From Streptomyces gardneri (GTDB taxonomy: Bacteria > Actinomycetota > Actinomycetes > Streptomycetales > Streptomycetaceae), in the NCBI RefSeq assembly GCF_006539185.1, contig NZ_BJMN01000010.1, positions 268,927 through 332,926 of the forward strand: 64,000 bases of DNA, in the 5' to 3' direction. The notes beneath the pieces are model-generated. The model was not told the DNA's origin, did not search any database, and saw nothing but the letters and a program-made list of their open reading frames with translations. Positions 44,669-53,834 of the stretch are shown in pieces. How positions within the stretch are numbered: position 1 is the stretch's first letter; the number at the start of each line of letters is the position of its first letter. The translations under genes and the position numbers were made by a program.

Positions 44669-47600
44669 TCAGGACCGCCACGCCTCGATCGGATTGCCCA
44701 GCCAGCGGGTGTCGGCGGGGACGGTTTCCCCGGCCATCACGAGAGAGGCGGGCCCCAGCGTGCTGCGGGCCCCGACCGTGCTTCCGGGCAGAACGATTCC
44801 GCCCGGGCCCAGGGTGGCGCCCTCGCGGAGGACCACAGTATCCGTCCTCAAGATCCGGTCGTGGAAGAGGTGAGTCTGCAACACACAGCCGCGGTTCACG
44901 GTGACGGCGTCGCCCAGGGTGACCAGGTCCGTCTCGGGCAGCCAGTAGCTCTCGCACCACACGCCCCGGCCGATCCGGGCGCCGAGGCCGCGCAGCCAGA
45001 GGGCGAGGAGCGGGGTCCCGGGCACCGATCCGGCCAGCCAGGGCACGGCCAGGACCTCGACGAACGTGTCGGCCAGTTCGTTGCGCCACACGAAGCCGCT
45101 CCACAGCGGGTGCTCCCCCGTCCGGTGGCGGCCCACGAGGAGCCATTTCGCGGCCACGGAGACCACCGCTGCGGTCGCCCCGGCGGCGAGCAGGACCGCC
45201 CCGGACAGCAGCGCGGCCCCGACGGCCCCGATCCCGGTCGTCGCGGCCAGGGCGCACAGCGCGCCCACGGTCAGGACGGCGAGCGCGGCCGAGCAGAACA
45301 CCGGGACGAGCCGGCACAGCTCCACCAGGCCCCGGGCCCACAGCAGGCGCGCGGGCGGGTCGTAGGTGCGGCTCCGGTCCGTGTCGGCGGTGGATCGCGG
45401 CAGTTTGACCGGCGGCAGGCCCAGATAGGAGCTGCCCTTCTTGGCCTTCTTCGGGGTGGCGGACAGGACGCCGACCAGCCCGTCGTCGGGCACGCTGCGG
45501 CCCGGTGCGGTCATTCCGGAGTTGCCGAGGAACGCCCGGCGGCCGATCTCGGAGTGTCCGATGCGGACCCAGCCGCCGCCCAGTTCGAAGGGGGCGGTCA
45601 GGGTGTCGTCGGCGAGGAACGCGCCGTCGCCGACGGTCGTCAGGCTCGGGAGCGCGAGCACCGTGGACACCTCGGCGCCCCGGCCGATGCGCATGCCGAG
45701 CAGCCGGAGCCAGACGGGAGTGATCAGCCCGGCGTACAGCGGGAACAGGGTCTCCCTGGAGCGGTCCATCAGCTGGGTGACGGTCCACGCCTGCCAGCCG
45801 ACCCGGCTGTGCGTCGGGTGGGTCCCGGTCCGCAGCCCGAGACTGAGCAGACGGACGGAGACGAGCAGCAGCAGCGCGTAGGCGAGGCCGAAGGCGAGGG
45901 CTCCGGGCACGACGGCGACCAGCGCGCCGCGCAGGGCCTCGGCGAGACCGGCGTCGGCGGGCACGAACAGGCTGACGACCAGCAGCGCCGGCAGGGCGGA
46001 GAGTACGGGCAGGGCCGTGAGGCACAGGCCGGTCGCTCCGTACATGGCGCGCCAGCGGACGGCACGCGGCGGGCGCTCCTCGGGCCAGTTGCGCTTGGCC
46101 TTGCCGAGCTTGACGGCGGGTGCCCCGGCCCAGCGCTGGCCGGTCGGGATCTGTCCGGCCACGGCGGATCCGGGGGCCACCTGGGCCCGCTTGCCGACCC
46201 GTGCGCCGGGGAAGAGCATGCTGCGGGTGCCGACGACCGCGCCCGCGCCGACCTTGACCGGGCCGATCTCCAGCCGGTCCCCGTCCAGCCAGTGACCGGA
46301 GAGGTCCACCTCGGACTCGACGGCGCAGCCGCGGCCGAGTTTGAGCATGCCGGTCACGGGAGGCAGGGAGTGCAGGTCGACGTCGGGGCCGACCTTGGCG
46401 CCGAGGGCCCGGGCGTAGCGCTCCAGCCAGGAGCCGGTGAGGGAGGTCGCGCCGACGTGGTCGGCGAGTCGTTCGGCCGTCCACAGCCGGAGGTGGACGC
46501 TTCCGCCACGCGGGTGACGTCCCGGCCGGACCCCGCGCAGCAGGAGGCGGGCGCCGCCGGCCGCGAGGGCCAGCCGGCCCGGCGGGCTGTAGAAGAGGAC
46601 CGCGCCGGCGGCGACGAGCCACCACGAGGCGGTGGGGGCCCACGGGTAGGGACCGAACCGGTGGAGGACATTGCCCAGGGCGAGGAGTGCCACCGACCAC
46701 CGCAGGCCGACCAGGGTGAACAGCGGGAGCAGCAGGATCGACTGCATCACCTGGGTGCGGAGCGGGACGGGTGCGACGGTCCGGGTCGCGGTGTCGTCCT
46801 GGACGGACTTCTCCAGGCGCCGGGCGAGCTTGCGCAGGGTGGGCTGCTGGTAGATGTCGACCACGGCCGCGGCGGGGTAGCGGGTGCGCAGCCGGGTGGT
46901 GAGCTGGGCGGCGGCGAGGCTGTTGCCGCCGATGGCGAAGAAGTCGTCGGCGGCGCCGGTGACGGTCACGCCCAGGGTCTCGCTCCACTGCTCGGCGAGC
47001 CAGGCCTCGGTGCCGTAGAGCTGCTCGACGGTGCCGGTGGACTCCAGGTCGGGCAGTGGCCAGGGCAGCGCGTCCCGGTCCACCTTGCCGGAGGTGCGGG
47101 TCGGCAGCTCGTCGACCGGTGCGAGGAGCGGTACGAGGGCGGCGGGCAGTTCGGCGCGCAGCCGCTCGACGGCCGCGGTGTGGTCCCAGGCGTCCTGGGT
47201 GACGAGGTAGCCGACGAGGAGCTGGTTGCCGCCGCGCGCGGTGCGGACGGCGGCGGCCGCGCCGGCGACGCCGGGCAGGGCCTGGAGTGCGGCGTCCACC
47301 TCGCCCAGTTCGATGCGCCGGCCGCCGAGCTTGATCTGTTCGTCGGCGCGGCCGAGGAAGACGAGCCCTTCGGGTTCCGCGCGGACGAGGTCGCCGCTGC
47401 GGTAGGCGCGCTGCCAGCCGAGGGAGGCGAGCGGGGCGTACTTCTCGGCGTCCTTCCCGGGGTCGAGGTAGCGGGCGAGGCCGACGCCGCCGATGACGAG
47501 CTGGCCGCTGCCGCCCATGGGCACGGGCTCGCCGGACTCGTCGACCACGGCCAGTTCCCACCCGTCGAGCGGGAGGCCGATGCGGATCGGTTCCTCACCG

Positions 47601-48577
47601 GTCAGGAGCGAGGCGCAGGCGACGACGGTGGCCTCGGTGGGGCCGTACGTGTTCCAGACCTCGCGGCCCTCGGTGACGAGTCGCTGGGTCAGTTCGGGCG
47701 GGCAGGCCTCGCCGCCGAAGATCAGCAGCCGGACCTCGCCGAGGTCCTCGGGGTCCCAGAGCGCGGCCAGGGTCGGCACGGTGGAGACGACGGTGATCTC
47801 CTGCTCCACCAGCCAGGGGCCGAGGTCGGCGCCGCTGCGCACCTGGGAGCGCGGGACGGGCACGAGGCAGGCGCCGTGGCGCCAGGCCAGCCACATCTCC
47901 TCGCAGGAGGCGTCGAAGGCGACCGAGAGTCCGGCCATGACCCGGTCGCCGGGTCCGATCGGTTCCTCCGTGAGGAAGAGCGCGGCCTCGGCGTCGACGA
48001 AGGCGGCGGCACTGCGGTGGCCGACGGCGACGCCCTTGGGCAGGCCGGTGGAGCCGGAGGTGAAGATGATCCACGCGTCGTGCTCGGGTCCGGGGCGGGC
48101 GGCGGGGGCGTGGCCGGGCTCCGGTTGCCGGGTGATGTCGACGGACTGTCCGGCGCCGAGCACCGCGCGCACGCCCGCCTCGCCGAAGACGAGTTCGGCC
48201 CGCTCGTCCGGGTCCTCGGCGTCGACCGGCACGTAGGCGGCCCCGGCGGCGAGGACGGCGAGGACGGCGACGTACAGCTCGTTGGTCCCGGAGGGTACGC
48301 GGACGCCGACCCGGTCGCCGAGTCCGACCCCGGCCTCGGCGAGGGCGCGGCGCCGGCGCTCGACCTCGGCCGCGAGGGCGCGGTAGGTGAGCTGGGTGGT
48401 GCCGTCGTCGAGGGCGGGTTCGTCGGGGTACGCCCGGACGGTCGCGTCGAGGATGTCGACGAGCGTACGGGGCGGGGCGGCGGGTCCGGCGGAGAACCGG
48501 GCCGCTTTGCCGGAGTCCTCGTACGTCTCCGCGTCGTCGGGCTGAGTGAGTTCGCCGAGCTCGGGTGTGGCTGACAT
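44669..48577 (-). CDS. Pls/PosA-type single-module NRPS with membrane-embedded C-terminal domains
   Basis: A 1302-residue protein resembling epsilon-poly-L-lysine synthetase in size and layout: adenylation domain (about 35-510, FTSGSTGLPKG), peptidyl carrier domain (FFAIGGNSLAA, Ser553 as phosphopantetheine site), then about six membrane segments separating three acyltransferase-like domains with hexapeptide features. The reading-pocket residues are D222 A223 E226 S265 I286 G288 T310 V318 V319 and the final Lys. By the usual code this is close to lysine-specifying domains. No condensation or thioesterase domain is present. The product is likely a basic isopeptide polymer or conjugate, still to be shown. 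The ATG is at 48577. Confidence 0.86.
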   Translation of the reverse strand: MSATPELGELTQPDDAETYEDSGKAARFSAGPAAPPRTLVDILDATVRAYPDEPALDDGTTQLTYRALAAEVERRRRALAEAGVGLGDRVGVRVPSGTNELYVAVLAVLAAGAAYVPVDAEDPDERAELVFGEAGVRAVLGAGQSVDITRQPEPGHAPAARPGPEHDAWIIFTSGSTGLPKGVAVGHRSAAAFVDAEAALFLTEEPIGPGDRVMAGLSVAFDASCEEMWLAWRHGACLVPVPRSQVRSGADLGPWLVEQEITVVSTVPTLAALWDPEDLGEVRLLIFGGEACPPELTQRLVTEGREVWNTYGPTEATVVACASLLTGEEPIRIGLPLDGWELAVVDESGEPVPMGGSGQLVIGGVGLARYLDPGKDAEKYAPLASLGWQRAYRSGDLVRAEPEGLVFLGRADEQIKLGGRRIELGEVDAALQALPGVAGAAAAVRTARGGNQLLVGYLVTQDAWDHTAAVERLRAELPAALVPLLAPVDELPTRTSGKVDRDALPWPLPDLESTGTVEQLYGTEAWLAEQWSETLGVTVTGAADDFFAIGGNSLAAAQLTTRLRTRYPAAAVVDIYQQPTLRKLARRLEKSVQDDTATRTVAPVPLRTQVMQSILLLPLFTLVGLRWSVALLALGNVLHRFGPYPWAPTASWWLVAAGAVLFYSPPGRLALAAGGARLLLRGVRPGRHPRGGSVHLRLWTAERLADHVGATSLTGSWLERYARALGAKVGPDVDLHSLPPVTGMLKLGRGCAVESEVDLSGHWLDGDRLEIGPVKVGAGAVVGTRSMLFPGARVGKRAQVAPGSAVAGQIPTGQRWAGAPAVKLGKAKRNWPEERPPRAVRWRAMYGATGLCLTALPVLSALPALLVVSLFVPADAGLAEALRGALVAVVPGALAFGLAYALLLLVSVRLLSLGLRTGTHPTHSRVGWQAWTVTQLMDRSRETLFPLYAGLITPVWLRLLGMRIGRGAEVSTVLALPSLTTVGDGAFLADDTLTAPFELGGGWVRIGHSEIGRRAFLGNSGMTAPGRSVPDDGLVGVLSATPKKAKKGSSYLGLPPVKLPRSTADTDRSRTYDPPARLLWARGLVELCRLVPVFCSAALAVLTVGALCALAATTGIGAVGAALLSGAVLLAAGATAAVVSVAAKWLLVGRHRTGEHPLWSGFVWRNELADTFVEVLAVPWLAGSVPGTPLLALWLRGLGARIGRGVWCESYWLPETDLVTLGDAVTVNRGCVLQTHLFHDRILRTDTVVLREGATLGPGGIVLPGSTVGARSTLGPASLVMAGETVPADTRWLGNPIEAWRS

Positions 48578-49172
48578 CGGCCCTCGCGTGTCGCTCCCGG
48601 AATGGTCCGGGTCGCCGGTGGAGCCCGGGTCTGCCCGGGTTGTTCCGATCCAGCGCCAAACAGCCCGTCAGTCTAGTGTGCCGAAACGGATTTTCTCGGT
48701 CGAACCGCTTGCGCGCTGCTGAGGTACAGCGGTATTGCGGCGTGAATTCCCGTCTCCGCATCCGGCGTCGGGCGACAGGCGAAAGGGCCCGTCGGGGGCG
48801 GTCCCTTGGGCCGGATGGAGGATCGTTCCGCCGGGGTGCGGAAACGGGCCATTCGGAGGAGCGCGGTCCGTCCGGCCTGGTGCCGGCCCCGGAAAGCATG
48901 CGGGGCCTGGCCCGGAGCGCGATCCTGCGGGCCGTCGTGCGGCGCTGTCGCGGAAGCATCGCGCGGGTGTCACACAGCCGTCACACGGTCATCGTCGCCC
49001 CATCGAACTGGGCGACCTCAGGATGGCCTGAACATGCGCGGATCAACCCCCGTCCCGTGGACTGCCGTTGATCACGTCCCGCTCGCTTCACATACTGCGC
49101 TGACCAGCGGCGGGCGGAGTACGCCCGGCTGGAGACGACCACTCCACTTCATCCCTATCTCCTGGGGGAGAC
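48578..49172. other. Intergenic region between divergent Pls-type gene and subtilase
   Basis: 595 bases without a supported gene. It must hold the promoters of both divergent genes. A small CCCGGG/CCCGGG stem (48624-48639) lies in the leader of the synthetase gene. Open frames here have no family similarity and no ribosome site I would trust. Confidence 0.7.
49068..49096 (+). promoter_or_regulatory. Predicted promoter of the subtilase
   Basis: TTGATC (49068-49073) and CATACT (49091-49096) are separated by 17 bases, a reasonable match to the main sigma consensus in Streptomyces. The start would fall about 65-70 bases before the coding start. Confidence 0.4.
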
Positions 49173-52100
49173 TTGCGCGCACGAGTGCACAGAGCACGCG
49201 CCCTCACCGTCGCGGCGGCCACTTCGGTGGCCCTCGTGGCAGGCATGACCGGCCCGATGACGGCGATCGCCGCCCACACGACGGCCACACCGGACACCCC
49301 GCGCCTCGGCGGCGACCAGCGGATCCGGCTCATCACGGGCGACCGGCTGGTGGTCGACGCCAAGGGCCGGATGGTGGGCTTCGAGCCCGCCAAGGGCCGT
49401 GAACACATACCCGTACAGGTACAACGCACCGATGGCCACACGCTAGTGGTGCCCAGCGACGCGCAGCGCCTGATCTCCGCGGGCAAGCTGGACCAGCGGC
49501 TCTTCGACGTCGAGGAGCTCGCCGACCCGCTGCTGCGCAGGAGCCACCGCGACGGGCTCAAGCTGATCGTGCAGTACGACGGCGGTGCCGACTCCGCGCG
49601 GGCCGAGGTGCGTTCGGCCGGCGACACCCAGCTGCGGCGCACGTTCCCCACCCTCAACGCCGAAGCCCTCCGTACGCCGGAGGACGACGTGGCCAGGGTG
49701 TGGGAGGCGCTGACGAACCCGCGGCCGAGCGGCCTGCGCGCCACTGCCTCCGGCATCGGCAAGGTATGGCTGGACGGGGTCCGCAAGGCGAGCCTGGACC
49801 GCAGCGTCCGGCAGATAGGCGCCGACAAGGCGTGGGAGTCCGGGTACGACGGCAGCGGCGTCAAGATCGCCGTCCTCGACACCGGTGTCGACAAGACCCA
49901 CGAGGACCTGAGTACCCAGGTCGTCGGCGAGAAGAACTTCTCCTCCTCTCCCGACGCCGTGGACCGTGTCGGGCACGGCACGCACGTCGCGTCGATCGCC
50001 GTGGGTACGGGTGCCAAGTCCGGCGGTGCGTACAAGGGCGTCGCCCCCGGCGCCAAGGTGATCAGCGGGAAGGTCCTCGACGACGAGGGCTACGGGGACG
50101 ACTCCGCCGTCATCGCCGGCATGGAGTGGGCCGCCGCCGAAGGCGCGGACGTGGTGAACCTCAGCCTCGGCAGTGGTGACACCCCCGGCGTCGACCCGGT
50201 GGAGGCGACGGTGAACAGGCTGACCGCCGAGAAGGGGATCCTGTTCGCCGTCGCGGCGGGCAACGACGGCAAGTACGGCGCTGAGACCGTGGGTTCGCCG
50301 GGCAGTGCGGACGCCGCGCTGACCGTCGGTGCGGTCGACAAGGACGACAAGCTGGCGGCCTTCTCCAGCATCGGCCCGCGCGCCGGCGACGGTGCCATCA
50401 AGCCGGACGTGACCGCGCCCGGCGTGGCCATCACCGCGGCCGCCGCCCCCGGCAGCGCGATCGACAAGCGCCCCGGCACCCCGCACCCGGCCCCGGGCTA
50501 CCTGCAGATCGACGGCACGTCGATGGCCACCCCGCACGTGGCCGGCGCGGCGGCGATCCTGAAGCAGCGGAATCCGGGCTGGAAGTCGACCGAGCTCAAG
50601 GGTGCGCTGATCGCGTCCACCAAGGGCGGCGACTACACCGCCTTCCAGCAGGGTTCGGGCCGCGTCCAGGTCGACAGGGCGCTGGCCCAGAGCGTGATCG
50701 CCGATCCGGTCTCGCTGACCTTCGGCGAGGCCCAGTGGCCCCACGCCGACGACCCGCTCGTCACCAAGAAGGTCGGCTACCGCAACCTCGGGACCAGCGA
50801 CGTCACCCTCGACCTTTCGGTGGCCACGCTGGACCCGACGGGCAAGCCGGCCCCGGCCGGGTTCTTCTCGCTCGGCGCCACCAAGGTGACCGTGCCCGCC
50901 GGTGGCAGGGCCGAGGTCGACCTGATCGCCGACACCAGGATCGGCGACGCCGACGGCACCTACTCGGGCTATGTCACCGCCACCGGCGCGGGCCAGTCCG
51001 TCCGCACGGCTGCGGTCGCCGTCCGCGAGGCGGAGTCCTACGACATCACGGTCCGGACCATCGGCCGCGACGGCACGGACGCCGTGAACTTCTCCAACAC
51101 CCTGACCGGCATCGGCGGCGGCGCCAAGGGGTTCAACGCCCGCGTCGACAACGAGCCGGGCGTCCGGACGATCCGTGTGCCCAAGGGTTCGTACACCTTC
51201 AGCACGGCCGTCTACCAGGACCCGTCGGACTACACCAAGGGCACCGACTGGATCGCCCAGCCGAAGCTGGAGATCTCCGGCCCCGTCGCGCTCACCGCCG
51301 ACGCGCGCACCACCAAGCCGGTGGCCCTGACCGTGCCCGGCGACGACACGGCGGACTCCGCCGGAACGTACTACGAGGTCGCCAATGAGGGCGGTCGCTA
51401 CGGCAACGGCTGGGTCCTCGACAGCTTCACCGGCTTCCGCACCGCCCACCTGGGCCCGGCCGTCACCGACGGCTCGCTCCTGCAGACCTGGGACGCGCAC
51501 TTCGTCAAGGACGCCACCACCCAGTACGCGGTGGCCTTCGGCGGCAAGACGAGCAAGGTCGCGACCGGCTACACCAAGCACGTGAAGGCGAACGAGCTGG
51601 CCGCGGTCAAGGTCGGTCTCGGCGCCTCCGCACCCGGGAAGAGCACGCTCGTCTTCCCCCACCCCCGTCTGCCGGGTGCTCCGGAGGGCAACGCGTTCTC
51701 CCCGTACCAGGCGGCGCCCGGGATCCGCACCCTCCTCGTCTCCACCGCCGACGGTGTCTCCTGGCTGACCAGGTTCCACCAGTTCGGCGAGCCCGACGAG
51801 CAGGGCTACCGGGCCTACGAGGGCTCGTACGAGATGGTCCGGCCGAAGACCTATGTGGCCGGCAAGACGTACCGGGAGACGTTCAACACGGGCGTCTTCG
51901 GCCCGCTTCTGGGCGAGAAGTCGGGTGTCTTCCGCACCGCGCCCGACCCGGACACCGGTGAGCAGCAGATCGTCGGCGCCCTGTCGCTGTTCGCCGACGG
52001 CGGGGGCCACACGGGTCTCACGAGGCTCACCTCGGCCAAGACGTCGCTGTACCGCGACGGCGTCAAGGTCGCCGAGAACGACGACCCGCTGACCGGCGAG

Positions 52101-52544
52101 ATGCCCTTCACGGTCGACGCCTCCGATGCCGAGTACCGGCTGACGACCTCCGTGGAGCGCTCGGCGACGGTCGCGGCGACCTCCACCCGTGTCGACGCCG
52201 GCTTCACGTTCCGCTCGAAGCAGGTCGCCGCCACCACCGCGCTTCCGGTGTCGACGGTCCGCTTCGCGGCCCCCGTCGACATCACCTCGCGCGCTCCGGC
52301 CGGCGCGACGGTCTCCGTCCCGGTGACCGTGCAGGGCGCTGCGGCCGGGAAGAACCTCGGGTCGCTCGCGGTGTCCGTGAGCTACGACGACGGGAAGACC
52401 TGGCAGCGGGTGACGGTGGGGAACGGCAGGATCTCCGTGAAGAACCCCGCGAAGGACAAGGGCGTCTCGCTCCTCGCCGAGGTCAAGGACAAGCAGGGCA
52501 ACGCGTCCACGCTGACGATCCACAACGCGTGGCTCGGTAAGTAA
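49173..52544 (+). CDS. Secreted S8 family subtilisin-like serine peptidase
   Basis: A 1123-residue exported peptidase. A signal peptide (RARALTVAAATSVALVAGMTG) and a prodomain of about 170 residues precede the S8 core. The triad is Asp236 (VLDTGVDKTH), His268 (GHGTHVAS) and Ser450 (GTSMATPHVAG), numbered from the TTG at 49173. Residues 520-1123 are Ig/jelly-roll-like beta domains of unknown role, perhaps for substrate or wall binding. The TTG is close to a GGGGGAG site (2 bases away), so the GTG at 49185 is an alternative start. It is probably an extracellular protease for nutrition. Confidence 0.9.
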   Translation: MRARVHRARALTVAAATSVALVAGMTGPMTAIAAHTTATPDTPRLGGDQRIRLITGDRLVVDAKGRMVGFEPAKGREHIPVQVQRTDGHTLVVPSDAQRLISAGKLDQRLFDVEELADPLLRRSHRDGLKLIVQYDGGADSARAEVRSAGDTQLRRTFPTLNAEALRTPEDDVARVWEALTNPRPSGLRATASGIGKVWLDGVRKASLDRSVRQIGADKAWESGYDGSGVKIAVLDTGVDKTHEDLSTQVVGEKNFSSSPDAVDRVGHGTHVASIAVGTGAKSGGAYKGVAPGAKVISGKVLDDEGYGDDSAVIAGMEWAAAEGADVVNLSLGSGDTPGVDPVEATVNRLTAEKGILFAVAAGNDGKYGAETVGSPGSADAALTVGAVDKDDKLAAFSSIGPRAGDGAIKPDVTAPGVAITAAAAPGSAIDKRPGTPHPAPGYLQIDGTSMATPHVAGAAAILKQRNPGWKSTELKGALIASTKGGDYTAFQQGSGRVQVDRALAQSVIADPVSLTFGEAQWPHADDPLVTKKVGYRNLGTSDVTLDLSVATLDPTGKPAPAGFFSLGATKVTVPAGGRAEVDLIADTRIGDADGTYSGYVTATGAGQSVRTAAVAVREAESYDITVRTIGRDGTDAVNFSNTLTGIGGGAKGFNARVDNEPGVRTIRVPKGSYTFSTAVYQDPSDYTKGTDWIAQPKLEISGPVALTADARTTKPVALTVPGDDTADSAGTYYEVANEGGRYGNGWVLDSFTGFRTAHLGPAVTDGSLLQTWDAHFVKDATTQYAVAFGGKTSKVATGYTKHVKANELAAVKVGLGASAPGKSTLVFPHPRLPGAPEGNAFSPYQAAPGIRTLLVSTADGVSWLTRFHQFGEPDEQGYRAYEGSYEMVRPKTYVAGKTYRETFNTGVFGPLLGEKSGVFRTAPDPDTGEQQIVGALSLFADGGGHTGLTRLTSAKTSLYRDGVKVAENDDPLTGEMPFTVDASDAEYRLTTSVERSATVAATSTRVDAGFTFRSKQVAATTALPVSTVRFAAPVDITSRAPAGATVSVPVTVQGAAAGKNLGSLAVSVSYDDGKTWQRVTVGNGRISVKNPAKDKGVSLLAEVKDKQGNASTLTIHNAWLGK

Positions 52545-52566
52545 CGCGTGGTTCGGTGAACAACGG

Positions 52567-52601
52567 CCGGACCGGGCCTCGTCCGACGAGACCCGGTCCG
52601 G
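52567..52601. terminator. Strong bidirectional hairpin terminator
   Basis: Arms of 17 bases (52567-52583 and 52585-52601) pair with one mismatch, and TTCTTTCC follows on the + strand. It lies between the convergent subtilase and agmatine deiminase genes and probably ends both. Confidence 0.8.
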
Positions 52602-52615
52602 TTCTTTCCGTTGGC

Positions 52616-53785
52616 TCAGCGGTTGGGTTCCTGCATCGTGACGCAGTGCGCGCCACCGCCGCCGTTGCCGTAGAGGTTGTCCAGGTTGAGCTGGACGACG
52701 GGCCTGCCGTAGGCGGCGGAGATCGCCGCCTTGGCCGCCGCGTCCTTGGCGGTGTCGCCGAACTGGGTGGTGATGATGGCCGAGTTGGTCACCGTCCAGT
52801 TCATGTAGGAGCTGAGGAAGTCCGCGCGCTTGCCCGAGGGGATACGGGGCAGGGTGTCGGGACCCTCGATGGTGAGGACCTGGAGCCTGCGGCCCCTGGC
52901 GTCGGTCGCGTTGGACAGGACGTTGTACATGGCCTGGGCGTTGGCGGTCCAGACGTCCGGCCGTACGTCGCCGGCGAGCTGCACCATCACCACACCGGGC
53001 TTGATGTAGCGGGCGGTGCCGTCGATGTGCCCGTCGGTGACGTCATAGCCGGTGACGCCGGGCAGCCAGATCATCTTGGTGGCGCCGAAGCGGGCCAGCA
53101 GCTCCGCCTCGACCTGACTGCGCGACTTGCCGGGGTTGCGGTTGCTGTTGAGCCAGCAGCTCTCGGTCGCCATGAGCGTGCCGTCGCCGTCGTACTCGAT
53201 GCCACCGCCCTCGCCGACCACGGACGACTTCGAGAAGCCGACGCCCGAGTAGGCGGCGACCCGGCCGGCGAGCACGCGGTCCTTGGAGTAGGCCGAGTAG
53301 GGCAGGCCGTAGAAGGTCGTGGCGTTCTCGCCCCAGGCGTTGAAGTTCAGGCCGAAGGAGTCGAGGCCGCCGGCTCCGTCGACACGGAACAGCGGGCCGG
53401 TGTCCCGCATCCAGCAGTCCGAGACCGGGATGGAGCTGATCACCGTGACGGTGGACCCGCAGGCCGCCCGGGCCTGCGAGGCGGCCGACGAGCCGTCCGC
53501 ACACATGATCACCGGCTCGTACTTGGCGACCTCCTTGGCCAGCTTGGCGATGTCCGCCTGGATCTTGGACAGCAGGCTGCCCCAGATCGTGGAGCTGGAC
53601 GGCCAGGCCATCCAGGTCCTCTTGTGCGGGGCGTCCTCGCCGGGGACCCGCCAGGATGCGGCCATGGCCGGCTGGATGCCGCCTATGACCGGTCCCACCG
53701 CCAGGGCGGCGGCGGCCGCTCCGGTCCGGGCCAGGAGGGTTCTGCGGCTGATGCCGGGGCGTACGCCGTCGTGCTCTGTGTTCAC
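52616..53785 (-). CDS. Agmatine deiminase family protein with Tat signal (paralogue 1)
   Basis: A 389-residue guanidino-group-modifying enzyme. Agmatine deiminases turn agmatine into N-carbamoylputrescine and ammonia. The catalytic Cys381 lies in GGGGAHCVTMQEP, with RDTGPLF and NAWGENATTF providing other pocket residues. The N-terminus ISRRTLLARTGAAAAALAVG is a twin-arginine signal, so the enzyme is exported folded. The GTG at 53785 follows AAGGAG with six bases of spacing. It is the last gene of the minus-strand block, 49 bases after the permease. Peptidyl-arginine deimination is an alternative activity. Confidence 0.88.
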   Translation of the reverse strand: MNTEHDGVRPGISRRTLLARTGAAAAALAVGPVIGGIQPAMAASWRVPGEDAPHKRTWMAWPSSSTIWGSLLSKIQADIAKLAKEVAKYEPVIMCADGSSAASQARAACGSTVTVISSIPVSDCWMRDTGPLFRVDGAGGLDSFGLNFNAWGENATTFYGLPYSAYSKDRVLAGRVAAYSGVGFSKSSVVGEGGGIEYDGDGTLMATESCWLNSNRNPGKSRSQVEAELLARFGATKMIWLPGVTGYDVTDGHIDGTARYIKPGVVMVQLAGDVRPDVWTANAQAMYNVLSNATDARGRRLQVLTIEGPDTLPRIPSGKRADFLSSYMNWTVTNSAIITTQFGDTAKDAAAKAAISAAYGRPVVQLNLDNLYGNGGGGAHCVTMQEPNR

Positions 53786-53834
53786 GTGGTGCTCCTTCTC
53801 GCAAAGAGTTCTGTACGTGCGGGCGCGGGGTCGC

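Noticed and set aside
44669..46900. Possible separate acetyltransferase genes with hexapeptide repeats
   Set aside because: The hexapeptide-containing segments are in the same frame as the adenylation and carrier domains, without an internal start, so they belong to one Pls-type protein.
48578..49172. Small open frames in the synthetase-subtilase intergenic region
   Set aside because: They lack convincing ribosome sites, domain similarity and typical codon bias. The region is better explained as promoters and leaders.
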